Counted from the first letter of the stretch, positions 46,601 to 55,627 are shown. The stretch is DNA of 64,000 nucleotides from Clostridium niameyense (GCF_001243045.1 NZ_LN849007.1:2136989-2200988), one strand, 5' to 3'. The notes: generated from the letters alone by a model not told the origin. Translations and numbers: made by a program.

Positions 46601-48094
46601 AATTCCTTGTACTACCTTGGCAATAGGACCAATTGCAGCAACTATTAATCCTATTTTAACAATCATATCTAATTGGCCTTTACTCAATCCGCTTAGTTTT
46701 TTAGCTAAAATTCCAGCTAGATTACTAAGTTTTTGTATTATAGGTGCAATTGAATCTCCAAGTTTAATAGCATCATTTTTTAATTGGTTAATAGACTTTT
46801 TTAATTTTTCACCAGTTGTATTATTTACTTTTTTAAATGCTTTGTCTGTTGCTCCTGCGGTATTGTTCATATTTTTAAGCATATCATTAAAATCTTTTCC
46901 AGCATTATTACTTAATAATAGGGCTGCTTTACCCGCTTCAGCACTACCAAACATGTCTGAAAGACTAAGATTATTTTTCTTAGCATATTCATTCATTATA
47001 TTTAATGTATCTCCAACACTTTTACCACTCTTAATAAGCTCAGGGAATGTCTTACCGCTAGCCTTTTTAAGGGCATCGCTGGCCTTAGTTCCATTTTTCC
47101 CCATCTCATTTAACATAGAATTCATATAAGTTGTTGTTTCAGCTGCTTTAACACCCTTTGATGTCATAATAGCGTAACCACTTGCAACTTGTTGCAAGTT
47201 AACCCCAAAAGTATTTGCAGTAGGGATAACTTTTCCCATAGATGAGCTTAATTCACCAACGGTTACCTTACCTAAATTTTGAGTGGTTATCAAAACATCT
47301 GATACTTTAGTAACTTCTTCTGCCTTCATGCCATATGAGTTCATTATAGTAGTTAATATATCTAAGGATTGACCTGATTCAGCAAATCCAGCCTTAGCTA
47401 ATTTAGTAGAATTCGCTACAAAGTTTACTGCATCTCCTGTTTTTTGTCCTGCAGATATAGCATCATAGACATTATTAGAAATTTCAGTTGCTGCAATTCC
47501 AGTATCATCAGATAGTTTTAAAATTCCTTTTCTTAAATCTCCTATACTAACTTCACTTTCATTTGCTATGGTACTTGTTTTTGCAACACTATTCTCAAAA
47601 TCAATACTAAATTTTGAGGCTACAGCACCCGCACCCGCAATAGCAGCTGTAGCAGGCATCATTTTGTCACCAATTTTCCCCGCCGCATTTCCAACTTTTT
47701 CAGCTGTTTTAGAAATTTTATTTAATGTTGCATTACTTTTGCTAGCTTGATTTTCTAAACTTTTTAATTTATTTTCCGTTTTAATTACTTCTCTTTGTAA
47801 TGCTCTGTACTGTTCCTCGCTTATTTTACCTTGTTTAAATTGTTCCTGGACCTGCTTTTCAGCTTCTTTAAGTGTATCCAATTTACTTCTTGTATTAGTT
47901 ACACTTTCAGCTAATAGTTTTTGCTTTTGGGTCAACAGTGTAGTATTAGTAGGATCAAGCTTTAATTGCTTATTAATCCCTTTAAGTTCACTTTGTAAAT
48001 CCCTACTTGTTTTATTAACATTTTTAAGGGCCTTATCCAAAGGACCTGTATTACCGCCTATTTCAATAGTAATGCCTTTTATATTGCTAGCCAT
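43607..48094 (-). CDS. tape measure protein
   Basis: 1495 residues. An N-terminal coiled coil, then the TP901-type core (about 150-480, with ANESEVSIGDL, KLAKAGFAESGQSLDILTT and GVKAAETTTYMNSML). A hydrophobic stretch (about 505-560) and a Trp-rich repeated region (WNGIKNI, WNSMKEFF, WEGIKQIF; about 560-830) follow, and the C-terminal 550 residues are coiled coil. It sets tail length; at about 1.5 angstrom per residue this predicts a tail near 220 nm. AAGGGAGG precedes the start. Confidence 0.95.
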   Translation of the reverse strand: MASNIKGITIEIGGNTGPLDKALKNVNKTSRDLQSELKGINKQLKLDPTNTTLLTQKQKLLAESVTNTRSKLDTLKEAEKQVQEQFKQGKISEEQYRALQREVIKTENKLKSLENQASKSNATLNKISKTAEKVGNAAGKIGDKMMPATAAIAGAGAVASKFSIDFENSVAKTSTIANESEVSIGDLRKGILKLSDDTGIAATEISNNVYDAISAGQKTGDAVNFVANSTKLAKAGFAESGQSLDILTTIMNSYGMKAEEVTKVSDVLITTQNLGKVTVGELSSSMGKVIPTANTFGVNLQQVASGYAIMTSKGVKAAETTTYMNSMLNEMGKNGTKASDALKKASGKTFPELIKSGKSVGDTLNIMNEYAKKNNLSLSDMFGSAEAGKAALLLSNNAGKDFNDMLKNMNNTAGATDKAFKKVNNTTGEKLKKSINQLKNDAIKLGDSIAPIIQKLSNLAGILAKKLSGLSKGQLDMIVKIGLIVAAIGPIAKVVQGITLGVKGLTIALGFLMGHPIIVIIVGIVAAITLLVIGIKHLWNTNEGFRSAIINIWKGINKIIGTVSNAIVKFFTKTIPDAFNSLINFFKGIPAWFNGLWTGIKTNTKDIWNSMKEFFINLWEGIKQIFNSSLEGITSFVMNKFGFLIDGIKNVFDGVKEYFSGVWEVIKNIFLGAILIVIDICTGNFSKLNTDLMQIWDNIKEGFSHIWNGITKIFTTILEVQKQIVISAWNGIKNITMSIWNGICSFLSNLWNNLKTMCINTWNNMCTSTINLCHDIKQGVINIWTSILNWFTTLPSRLYNLAVNMFTSMKNGVINTGHSIIEGAKNIGTNIITAFENLPSKMLEIGKNIIDGLLNGITSGVGKVVDAAKNLGNSVSNKIRETLDIHSPSRVTRAYGQYTSEGLALGILDNLDKVKEASEKATNVVKNILSDKVIDVKIKTNTNENEIKDRLARQLNWGANHRDEYQKYLEFVDKLNKEEVEKSKDYLKEDYENRVTHIENRLRILKNENKIELQTEKARIDSQIAYYQKLQKNTQDKNAKNTYANKLYDLRQYQKQVLNSTKAVQEKQIYELERSKNALKEYYDNGFKLLDKKEKAILKSFKTEENSFKDLMITYNTAIKQLSIKTGDLTKDLENQQAIVVLQSKKIEALRKRYEKLAYTFGATAEETIKVRKEFEDARIELDNMANAVSEANKKISDNINKFQNQIINSLKERYSQELKFQEDKINKELENLNKWKDESIKRINDVYNAKIKALDDELKAEEKADKDKEELNKIHSLEDALKFEHNEFNKAELQKELNRSIAQRNKRLHREDIENKKNTLEQKKQNEVNSINNLYDANKNNLEKQLSDTKKFYDEKLKMTNLQAESEKLIVSNNQAEIVKLIKSYDKDYENAGKTLGERLADGMKEKINPVIDMIKNIGETISSIRTDEIQTAIDKANYNPISNIGNNGINKSTTNTSNTVVNNNITFNSPKALSPSEQRSKTETTLRNLAFGM

Positions 48095-48119
48095 ATCTTA
48101 CCTCCCTTCTTAAATAAAT

Positions 48120-48163
48120 AAAAAGAATTAGCTTACTAAAAGTAATGTAAGCTAATTCTTTTT
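48120..48163 (-). terminator. terminator-like hairpin between the tail chaperone and tape measure genes
   Basis: A 16-base perfect stem, AAAAAGAATTAGCTTA with TAAGCTAATTCTTTTT, 12-base loop, and a TTTTTATTTATTT tail on the sense strand. The stop codon of the frameshift product lies inside the stem. It should reduce tape-measure transcription unless antiterminated. Confidence 0.75.
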
Positions 48164-48717
48164 CATTTTTTCTCTTAATTTTTTTCTATCCGGTTGAGTT
48201 TGTTCCAACCTCCAACAATTATTAAGATATTCTCTGCCATCTTCTGTTTGTAAATAGTTATAAACAATAGCATCTCTTAATAATAGCCAATATTCAAATA
48301 CCTCTAAATTCTCTAATTGGTAAAATGTATAACCGGTATATTCACAAATAATCTTTTCTTCAATTGTACTGACCTTATAGCTTCCCTCATGTTCATCCTC
48401 ATCCTTAGGATAATAAGGGATTTTTAGTTTTTTGAGTTCTTTTCCCTAGCTAACCAGTCAAAATAAGCAGTTAATATTTGATTTAATTGGTCAAAGTCAA
48501 GTTCATCAATTAATTCTGTAACATCATACTTTGATTTATTTTTACTTAAAATCATTTTAACTGCATCTGTTAAATCATCAATAGCATCATCATCCTTGGA
48601 CTTTGATAGATTGGTAATTTTCTTTAGGGCTTTAACTTTTGGAGGTTCAACTTCAAGTATTATCTCATTTATTCTAATGTTAAAATATCTTTTATTTACA
48701 GTATTTATATCAAACAT
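48152..48717 (-). CDS. tail assembly chaperone gpGT, made by -1 frameshifting
   Basis: Reading the gpG frame to codon 97 and slipping back one base at A AAA AAC opens a frame of 91 codons to TAG at 48152-48154. It begins LKIPYYPKDEDEHEG and continues with FEYWLLLRDAIVYNYL, with no other explanation for the conserved coding look of 48155-48427. The product of 188 residues would be the T-extended chaperone that holds the tape-measure protein during tail assembly, as in lambda. Confidence 0.8.
48424..48717 (-). CDS. tail assembly chaperone gpG
   Basis: 97 residues ending WLAREKNSKN*. Position between major tail protein and tape measure, small size and the slippery end identify it. It coats the tape-measure protein with gpGT before tube polymerisation. 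Confidence 0.82.
   Translation of the reverse strand: MFDINTVNKRYFNIRINEIILEVEPPKVKALKKITNLSKSKDDDAIDDLTDAVKMILSKNKSKYDVTELIDELDFDQLNQILTAYFDWLAREKNSKN
48427..48433 (-). promoter_or_regulatory. -1 programmed frameshift site
   Basis: Sense strand TC-A AAA AAC followed at once by TAA in the 0 frame: a canonical X XXY YYZ heptamer. Slippage continues into the 91-codon T frame. Confidence 0.85.
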
Positions 48718-48743
48718 AATTTACTCTCCTTTGCATAATTATT

Positions 48744-49292
48744 TTAGTGGTGTTCTTTAGGAATATCTTCTTCATAAATAATTTTTGTTCCCTCTTTATC
48801 CATAGGTGCTGCCTTAAATTCAGCATCTATAACAGTTTCTTTATCCTTTTTAAAAGCTAAACTAAATCCTTTTTCATTATGGCCTACTATAGCTACCTTA
48901 ATGTCTCCATCTATAGGATCATTATGAACAAATCTAAGGATGTATTGTTTACCATCTTGCTTTCCTATTCCTCCTATTTTAACAATTCTCTTGCCATCAT
49001 TTTCAGTTACCCTTGCAGTAGAACATAACTTAGTTAATGTATTACCGTTCCATGTCATAATTCCACTTTTAAATGTTACTTCTTCATCTGTTAAAATAGT
49101 TTTCTGTACTAGTCCTAAATCATCTTTAACTTTATAAAACTTTGGTTTATATTCTAATGTGGCTCCACCTTGTATAAGTCCTAGTAAATTAGATTCTAAT
49201 TCAATAGTCTTACTATCTGGAATTTCACCCTTAAATTCTGTTATATAAAGTTTTCCTGATCCTAATACGATTTTTTCATTTTCTGCTGCCAT
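48744..49292 (-). CDS. major tail tube protein
   Basis: 182 residues: KIVLGSGKLYITEFKGEIPD, GATLEYKPKFYKVKDDLGLV, a pattern found in tail-tube proteins of Firmicute siphoviruses. Order (after the tail completion protein, before gpG) agrees. AGGAGGAGAT precedes the start, the strong site expected for an abundant structural protein. Confidence 0.85.
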   Translation of the reverse strand: MAAENEKIVLGSGKLYITEFKGEIPDSKTIELESNLLGLIQGGATLEYKPKFYKVKDDLGLVQKTILTDEEVTFKSGIMTWNGNTLTKLCSTARVTENDGKRIVKIGGIGKQDGKQYILRFVHNDPIDGDIKVAIVGHNEKGFSLAFKKDKETVIDAEFKAAPMDKEGTKIIYEEDIPKEHH

Positions 49293-49303
49293 TATATCTC
49301 CTC

Positions 49304-49618
49304 CTAAATTTTTTCTATAAAATTAAAATCGTACACTGTTTGAAAAAAACTTTCACTTTCAATCCATGTACGATTCCTTGAATATTCTATTGATCTTTCA
49401 TCTAGCAGATTTTCTATATTTTTTTCTGCTTTATGATTTATTATTTCTGAATATAACTCAATTGTTATATCTCTATCTGATAAATTGTTTTTATTATCAG
49501 CACCTCTTACTTTTATATCTTCTTTAAATATCACATATGGCAATGAAGGAGGCTTTTTAAAATAGTTTTCTGCAACTTTCATGCCTGTATTTTGTAACCA
49601 TTGTTTAATGTCCAGCAT
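49304..49618 (-). CDS. tail terminator/completion protein
   Basis: 104 residues: LPYVIFKEDIKVRGADNKNN and DRDITIELYSE resemble small tail terminator proteins that cap the tail tube. It overlaps the gp10-type gene by 14 bases. Call rests mostly on order. Confidence 0.65.
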   Translation of the reverse strand: MLDIKQWLQNTGMKVAENYFKKPPSLPYVIFKEDIKVRGADNKNNLSDRDITIELYSEIINHKAEKNIENLLDERSIEYSRNRTWIESESFFQTVYDFNFIEKI

Positions 49619-50000
49619 TTTTCACAGCCTCCTTTACCAGTTCTTCCATACGTCTTTTAGCAAGATTTTCACCATATTTTATATGAGGATAGGCCTCAGT
49701 CATTCCACCCTGCCTTAGGGCATGGCCATTTTCTAACAAATGCGTTAATCTATGTTGCCCGTTAGCTACATACCAGGTATTTCTTTTATTATATCTATCT
49801 TCAAATTGTTTTTTTACCCTAAATGCTTTTACGTATTTACCCGTATGTTCTTTAAAAGTTATATGTTTTTTCACTTCTTCATTTACTTCTTTTCCTACAG
49901 TATCAACTGCTTTTTTTACTCTATCTGTAATATCCTGAGTATAATTACTCATATATTCACTTATGAAATCACTCATATCATCAATTTGTATATTACTCAT
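49605..50000 (-). CDS. HK97 gp10-like head-tail protein
   Basis: 131 residues. HTGKYVKAFRVKK, YVANGQHRLTHLLENGHA and a basic C-terminus (AKRRMEELVKEA) are the gp10/DUF646 family pattern. It belongs to the neck between head and tail. Confidence 0.82.
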   Translation of the reverse strand: MSNIQIDDMSDFISEYMSNYTQDITDRVKKAVDTVGKEVNEEVKKHITFKEHTGKYVKAFRVKKQFEDRYNKRNTWYVANGQHRLTHLLENGHALRQGGMTEAYPHIKYGENLAKRRMEELVKEAVKNAGH

Positions 50001-50340
50001 ATTTCACCTCAAACATTTCAAGTTGCCTTAATGTTAAATCAATACTTGGTGGATTAGTATCATAAATAAATTGAGATAATTCAATGTCATATCTTCCTAC
50101 ACCCCTAATTTCTAAAGTATCATGATTATCTACATTAGGAACTTGAGGTATTCTTATGACTCTATTTGTTTTAACTTGATTAGCAGCAGCTGTAAAATAT
50201 CTTTTAAAGCCTAAAACTCTATTACTAAAACCTAAATTTTTATGTTTATAATTTTTATTGCCTTCTTCATCTTCTTCGTAAATGTCGCATATACCATCTG
50301 AAAAACTAATAAATTCAATATTATCCACTTTTATTTTCAT
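49993..50340 (-). CDS. head closure/connector protein
   Basis: 115 residues from ATG at 50340, with GGAAGTG upstream (a GTG three codons earlier is the alternative). Ends IDLTLRQLEMFEVKYE. No firm domain; order between the gp6-like adaptor and gp10 suits a head-closure stopper. Confidence 0.6.
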   Translation of the reverse strand: MKIKVDNIEFISFSDGICDIYEEDEEGNKNYKHKNLGFSNRVLGFKRYFTAAANQVKTNRVIRIPQVPNVDNHDTLEIRGVGRYDIELSQFIYDTNPPSIDLTLRQLEMFEVKYE

Positions 50341-50629
50341 TTGTATCACTTCCTATTGCAGATACTTGACCTTGTATGTGCAAATTCAGAAGTTCCATAG
50401 CAAAGTTTGTTTCAAACATTTCAAGAGCATTACTATTTATATATCTACATCTATCCTTTAATAAATCCCTTGCTAATCCTTCTTTATTAAAATCAAGTGG
50501 CACACCTGCTATTTCTTGCAAACGTGCCTTACTGCTGTTTATTGCATCTATTAAATTCTTTTCTGTATTTTCATCCTTCCAAGTTATATGAAGATAGGAT
50601 TTAACAGCATCTAATAATTCTTTTGACAT
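50321..50629 (-). CDS. head-tail connector (gp6-like)
   Basis: 102 residues: LLDAVKSYLHITWKDENTEK, LIDAINSSKARLQEIAG, then RYINSNALEMFE. This is the phage gp6-like adaptor pattern. It sits under the portal and follows the capsid gene. Confidence 0.82.
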   Translation of the reverse strand: MSKELLDAVKSYLHITWKDENTEKNLIDAINSSKARLQEIAGVPLDFNKEGLARDLLKDRCRYINSNALEMFETNFAMELLNLHIQGQVSAIGSDTNENKSG

Positions 50630-50634
50630 TTATT

Positions 50635-51834
50635 TTAAACATCTCCTTGAGCCTTTGCCTCACCTTTTACTGCTATAGTCATTGTCATATCTTCTAATCC
50701 CTTAATATCTAATAATAAAAATGCATTATCGTCTAATGCCTGGCCATTACCAATAAGCTTGATGATGTAATATCTTTCATCCTCTAAAAACTTATATTCA
50801 TCTGAATACTCAATTTTACCATCTTTTGATCCGGTTCCTATTCCCATTGCATATTTTTTAGCAAGTCCAAGAATAGCCTCTCCTTCACTTACTTGAGTTG
50901 ATTGAATTATTTTAGTTGGATAAGGCAATACATTGTTTTTATAAGTTCCATCTTGTAATTGAATTGTTGTAGCTGGCATTACCTTTTTATAATAATCAAA
51001 AGGATTAACAATCATTATCAGATTATCAACTACTCTTGCCTTTTTTTCATCTATAGGATCTTTTGCTAAGGTCGCTAATAATTCTCCAAAAGTTTTTGGT
51101 GATAAATTAGTTATTTTTTTAGCTTTTTTCTTTGGATAGCCTGTAGAAGTATTAAAGCTTACCCCTTGGTGTATATCTCTATTCATTCCTATAGGCATAT
51201 CAACACCTGTACCATTTATAATTCCTTCTTCAAGTCCATAGGCAACTGCTTCTGAAAGAATAGTTCTCACATATGCATCAATCCATTGCGGACCTACTAA
51301 AAGCATATCTTTAGCAACTGGCATAAATGCAGTTAACTTGTTAAGGCTTAAATCAAGTTTTCCTATTGCTCCTTCTAATTCTTTTGTAATAGCACTTGAG
51401 ATTGTTCCCCATTTAGCAAGCTGAATACCCTTTTTATTTATAAGCATTTTTGTTAATGCCGTCATATTTTGAAATTCAATCATTTCTAGTAAAGGATGTG
51501 CTGCTTTCATATCAACCATAACATTATCTATAACTGTTTCAGGAAGTGCTATATTAAGGTTCGTTATAGCTTGTCTAGGGTTTGAATCTTTAGCTGCATC
51601 TATCCATGCTTGATAAAATTTAGTTTCCTGTTGAGTTAGTTGGTGAATACCTCTCTTTTGAAGTATTTCTTTATCTTGAGTTTGCTGATATTTCCTAAAA
51701 TCTTGAAGTACTTCTTCTTGTACTCCTGTAGCAAATTCAACAAATGCGTTTATCATATCTTCTTGGTTTTCTGATTGCATAGCTGTTGCAAATTTTTGTG
51801 TTAATTCTTGTTTTAATAGATCTTTTGATTTCAT
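50635..51834 (-). CDS. major capsid protein, HK97 fold
   Basis: 399 residues. A charged, helical N-terminal delta domain (about 1-100) serves as scaffold and is probably removed by the ClpP-type protease encoded just upstream. The shell domain follows, with TALTKMLINKKGIQLAKWGT, GIINGTGVDMPIGM and VIDNVMVDMKAAHPLL. It builds the icosahedral head. Confidence 0.93.
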   Translation of the reverse strand: MKSKDLLKQELTQKFATAMQSENQEDMINAFVEFATGVQEEVLQDFRKYQQTQDKEILQKRGIHQLTQQETKFYQAWIDAAKDSNPRQAITNLNIALPETVIDNVMVDMKAAHPLLEMIEFQNMTALTKMLINKKGIQLAKWGTISSAITKELEGAIGKLDLSLNKLTAFMPVAKDMLLVGPQWIDAYVRTILSEAVAYGLEEGIINGTGVDMPIGMNRDIHQGVSFNTSTGYPKKKAKKITNLSPKTFGELLATLAKDPIDEKKARVVDNLIMIVNPFDYYKKVMPATTIQLQDGTYKNNVLPYPTKIIQSTQVSEGEAILGLAKKYAMGIGTGSKDGKIEYSDEYKFLEDERYYIIKLIGNGQALDDNAFLLLDIKGLEDMTMTIAVKGEAKAQGDV

Positions 51835-52583
51835 TATTTTATTCCTTCTTTCTTTTTAAATAGTTGCATTAATTTTTCTGCATTAGTTTTATTTTGTTTA
51901 AACTGTTCCGGAACTTTAACTTGTTGTCTTAAACCTTCCATTTGTTGCTTTATAGCTTGATTAAATCTTTGCTGAGCTTTTGATACATTATCATCTTCTT
52001 TACCTGCTATTTCATCACATAAACCATATTGTAAACATTGCTCTGCATTAAGCCATGTTTGATTGTCCAGTAATTGATTTAGAGTTTCTTCTGAAAGTTT
52101 ATCTCCGGCTTTAGTTAAATAACTTGAACAACTAGCCTTATCTATTACCTCAACATCATTGGCAGCCTTTCTAAGTTCTTCAGCATTTCCCCATGCTCCC
52201 ATAGCTGCATGGTGTATCATCATAAGAGTATTAGTTCCCATAATTACTTTGTCACCAGCCATAGCTATCACACTTGCTATAGAACATGCAAAACCATCTA
52301 CATATACTGTTTTTTGTGCTGGATGCCTTTTTAGTTGATTATAAATTGCTAAACCTTCCTTAACTTCTCCACCGTATGAGTTAATAAAAATATTTATATT
52401 GCTTACATTATTAATACTCTCTAATTGCTTTTGAATATAATTTGCAGACGTTTGACTTTCTATTTTTTCATCTGTCCACCAATCATAGCTATCACCTTCT
52501 ACATAGTCATAAATGTATAAATCTAATGTATTAGGTGCTGTAGATTGTTTTATTAAGTATACTGATTTATTCAACATTTTCAC
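51834..52583 (-). CDS. ClpP-type prohead maturation protease
   Basis: 249 residues. The ClpP fold is shown by INSYGGEVKEGLAIYNQL, the catalytic Ser101 in GFACSIASVIAMAG and His124/125 in MMIHHAAMG. Beyond residue 185 a coiled C-terminus probably binds scaffold. It cleaves the delta domain of the capsid protein after prohead assembly. It overlaps the portal gene and adjoins the capsid gene. Confidence 0.93.
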   Translation of the reverse strand: MKMLNKSVYLIKQSTAPNTLDLYIYDYVEGDSYDWWTDEKIESQTSANYIQKQLESINNVSNINIFINSYGGEVKEGLAIYNQLKRHPAQKTVYVDGFACSIASVIAMAGDKVIMGTNTLMMIHHAAMGAWGNAEELRKAANDVEVIDKASCSSYLTKAGDKLSEETLNQLLDNQTWLNAEQCLQYGLCDEIAGKEDDNVSKAQQRFNQAIKQQMEGLRQQVKVPEQFKQNKTNAEKLMQLFKKKEGIK

Positions 52584-53721
52584 CCCCTTTCACATTTTCT
52601 ATATCTGAATAATTTTTAGTCATCCAATGTTTTTTACTCCAATCCTCATTCAAATCTGTATCACCTGCCTTAATCCTTAATTCATCAATACTATAACCAC
52701 CACTTGCAATAAGCTTATCAAAAGCTTCGGAAACAGAAAATATGTCTATATGCCTTATACAAGTAGTATCAATTTTCATATACGAACCTTTTAAAAATGA
52801 TGATTTACCATATCTCTTACGATTTACCTCCTCTGATAAAATATCAGTTATAGGATCTATGCAGAATGTTAAAAAATTCTCTGTAATTTTCCCTACATCT
52901 GCTATATCTCCACGTAATAATGCTGGTGGAATTTTTAAAGATTGAGCAACTCTTTCAAAAACCTCTTTTGTTATAGTAGAAATATCAACTATCTCACTTG
53001 TAGACTTTTTATTCCCATCTCCATTTTTTTCATCATATTTATAACCTTTTTCTAGTGGGAGTACTGCATTCTCTGCTTCAAAGTAACGTTTAAATTTATT
53101 GTTCATTAAATCATCAAATTTAGTTTGAAAGTCCTTATTACCTGTTGCCGTTGCATCAATATCTAATATTCCTTTTCTTCCACCCGAACGTCTATATTTT
53201 CCTATAGCCATATTAAGAAGGTTGTTATACCCTTTTAATAAATTAGAAAGTAATACTTGGACATCATCATTGCTATACTTAAAATAAAGAACTTCACTCA
53301 TTTTAAAAGAACGTTTAAAAGTAAAATCCTTCCTAGATACATTTTCAAATATATTTTCTACTAAAGCATATTCACGTTGATTAAAACTATCTGCAATTAT
53401 TAACTGACCATTACTTTCTATAACTAAACACTCATTATTAAGCAATAATTTTGATATAAGTTCTTGTAAGAACTGACTAGAGTTTTGGTTTTTGTTAGGT
53501 TCAATATTCCAAAGATAATATTCATCGTCTTTAAGTTCATTACCATCTATATAAGTTTTAAATTCACATTTACTTATTGCATTAGCTATAAAGCTTACTG
53601 CTGAAGATATTGCAAAAGCTTCTATTTCAAGCTGAACATCTTGCTTAAGAGCCTTATCAGTTAAATACAATGTATCTTTTCCTAATCCGAAGAAATCCTT
53701 TATCCAATCTATAACCTTCAA
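52567..53721 (-). CDS. phage portal protein
   Basis: 384 residues if translation starts at TTG 53721, preceded by AAAGGGGGT; an earlier TTG at 53739 is inside that region. VIDWIKDFFG, SSAVSFIANAISKC, YYLWNIEPNKNQNSSQFLQELI and SLKIPPALLRGD match the HK97/SPP1-type portal. It forms the dodecameric DNA gate at one head vertex. It overlaps the protease start by 17 bases. Confidence 0.92.
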   Translation of the reverse strand: MKVIDWIKDFFGLGKDTLYLTDKALKQDVQLEIEAFAISSAVSFIANAISKCEFKTYIDGNELKDDEYYLWNIEPNKNQNSSQFLQELISKLLLNNECLVIESNGQLIIADSFNQREYALVENIFENVSRKDFTFKRSFKMSEVLYFKYSNDDVQVLLSNLLKGYNNLLNMAIGKYRRSGGRKGILDIDATATGNKDFQTKFDDLMNNKFKRYFEAENAVLPLEKGYKYDEKNGDGNKKSTSEIVDISTITKEVFERVAQSLKIPPALLRGDIADVGKITENFLTFCIDPITDILSEEVNRKRYGKSSFLKGSYMKIDTTCIRHIDIFSVSEAFDKLIASGGYSIDELRIKAGDTDLNEDWSKKHWMTKNYSDIENVKGGENVE

Positions 53722-53761
53722 TATTCCACCCCCTTTCAAGGTAAAATAAAAAGCCTTATTA

Positions 53762-53947
53762 CTAAGACTTATCTTTTTCTACTAGAGACATTATTTTTTG
53801 TTTGTATTCTTTTCTTACTAGATTAGGTATTCTCTTATCTCCCGTTATATCTTTTATTATGTTTATTATATTCTTAAATACATCCGTACCTTTTATACTG
53901 ACTTTACACTCTAAAGACTTTTTACCATCTTTATTATTGAGATCCAT
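53762..53947 (-). CDS. small hypothetical protein between terminase and portal
   Basis: 61 residues, basic and helical (DVFKNIINIIKDITGDKR). A strong AGGAGGAG site before ATG supports translation. Nothing recognised. Confidence 0.55.
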   Translation of the reverse strand: MDLNNKDGKKSLECKVSIKGTDVFKNIINIIKDITGDKRIPNLVRKEYKQKIMSLVEKDKS

Positions 53948-53965
53948 TTTATCTCCTCCTATTGT

Positions 53966-55627
53966 TTAATAAGTATATACTCCAAAATCAATATCTACTG
54001 TTTCTCCACTATCAGGTAATTCTGTACCATCAGCACACATTGCAGCTATAAAAGCCATAAATCCATCTGTCTTTCTGCTTTTAGGTTCAATCTTACCAAA
54101 ACTATAGTTATCATGTGCTTCGGCTTTTAAACAAGTATTATTTGTATACCACCTCATAAGTGGATTATCACCCCATATAATATTATGATTAGTAAATTCA
54201 CTATTAATAATGGGATATATTTTCATCTGGTCACTCGGTCTAGTAAGCTTTATATTATTTGCACCTTTTTTATCAGTGTCAAATCCTACTCTTCTTAAGG
54301 CCTTTGCTAATAATGTATATCTATAATTATCCATTCCTAGCATAGTTAAATTATACCTTTGTGCTTGCTCTGCCAACCAATTAGCAACTGTTTCCGGTGG
54401 TATCTCAGGACCATCAACAAAAGTTAATAGTTTACCACCTTTTTCACTTGCCCATTCTTCCAATGGAGCCTTAATTCTTACTAAGTCATTACATTTCTTA
54501 CATACCCAGGTATGACTTATCCAGTAGTATTTGCCCTTAAATTTAATTAAAAGCCCAGCACACACAAAGTCTGTTGTCTTAGCATAGTCTATTCCTACTC
54601 TGCAAGTAGCTCCAGTTAAATCAGGAATAGGTTGATTAGTCGCAAGTATATTCTCCCATGAAGTTACTTCAACATCTTTATTGCCTTCAGGTATATTCAT
54701 TCTTTTTGTCATAAATTCTGTATATAGTTGAATATTAAATTCCATATCTATATATTCTTGATCCATAACAATTTGTAAGTCTTTAAAATATCTCAATGAT
54801 GGGTTTGCCTTTTCCCATAAAGATTTATCTTTAACTTCTTGTTTATTTTCTAAATGATAAAGTAAAGGCATCATTCTACTATTTTTATTTTCACCCTCCA
54901 GTATTAAATGTGAAGTTTCTAAATAGTCGTCTAAAACACCACCTCTAACATATCCATCTGTACTTATCATAAAAGTTCTACAATTTTTCTTTTTACCTAA
55001 CGCAGATTTAAAAACCTTTATATTGTCATAATTTTCGTATTCATGTATTTCATCAAATATTATACAAGCTGGTCTTAAACCATCTTTAGTCCTTGCATTT
55101 GAAGTATTATATTTTATATACGATTTAGTCCTTTTATAAATTATTTTTTCTTTAGTGTAATAAAACGCTTTACTTAATTTTTTATTATCATCAATAATAT
55201 TGTATACATCTTCAAATGAAGTCTTAGCTTGCTGTTCTGAATTTGCAACAATATCAACATTATATTCTTTAATCCCATGAAAACTAGTAGTTAAATACCA
55301 TGATACTCCACTTATAAATCCATTTTTACCTGCACCTCTTCCCATATATAGAAAAAACGTATCCCAAACTAAAGTACCATCATCATAATAACAATGAATT
55401 AATCCTATAATAAATCTTTCCCAAGGTAATAATTTAAATTTAAAATACTGCTCTATTTTCTCTATTGCCTTATCAATCATTTCAGATTTTATGAGTACAT
55501 TAGGTTGTGATAACTTTTCTTTTACTAACCTTATAGCTTTTTTTATATCTTCATTAGTAATAATTTTATTATTTTCTACTAAATCAATATATTCATCAAT
55601 ATTTTGATTAAATATCATCATAATCAT
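53966..55627 (-). CDS. terminase large subunit
   Basis: 553 residues. The packaging ATPase has a Walker A-like GRGAGKN (about 93-99) and Walker B CIIFDEIHEY. The C-terminal nuclease has GIDYAKTTD and FVDGPEIPP with its acidic residues, then SRKTDGFMAFIAAMC. It cuts the concatemer and pumps DNA into the prohead. Its start overlaps the small subunit by 20 bases. Confidence 0.95.
   Translation of the reverse strand: MIMMIFNQNIDEYIDLVENNKIITNEDIKKAIRLVKEKLSQPNVLIKSEMIDKAIEKIEQYFKFKLLPWERFIIGLIHCYYDDGTLVWDTFFLYMGRGAGKNGFISGVSWYLTTSFHGIKEYNVDIVANSEQQAKTSFEDVYNIIDDNKKLSKAFYYTKEKIIYKRTKSYIKYNTSNARTKDGLRPACIIFDEIHEYENYDNIKVFKSALGKKKNCRTFMISTDGYVRGGVLDDYLETSHLILEGENKNSRMMPLLYHLENKQEVKDKSLWEKANPSLRYFKDLQIVMDQEYIDMEFNIQLYTEFMTKRMNIPEGNKDVEVTSWENILATNQPIPDLTGATCRVGIDYAKTTDFVCAGLLIKFKGKYYWISHTWVCKKCNDLVRIKAPLEEWASEKGGKLLTFVDGPEIPPETVANWLAEQAQRYNLTMLGMDNYRYTLLAKALRRVGFDTDKKGANNIKLTRPSDQMKIYPIINSEFTNHNIIWGDNPLMRWYTNNTCLKAEAHDNYSFGKIEPKSRKTDGFMAFIAAMCADGTELPDSGETVDIDFGVYTY

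Noticed and set aside
45477-47129. 550-codon open frame on the plus strand
   Set aside because: It lies wholly antisense to the tape-measure gene and its product (many Pro, Phe, Ile) looks like the reverse reading of a Gly/Asn/Lys-rich coding strand. No ribosome site or known domain.
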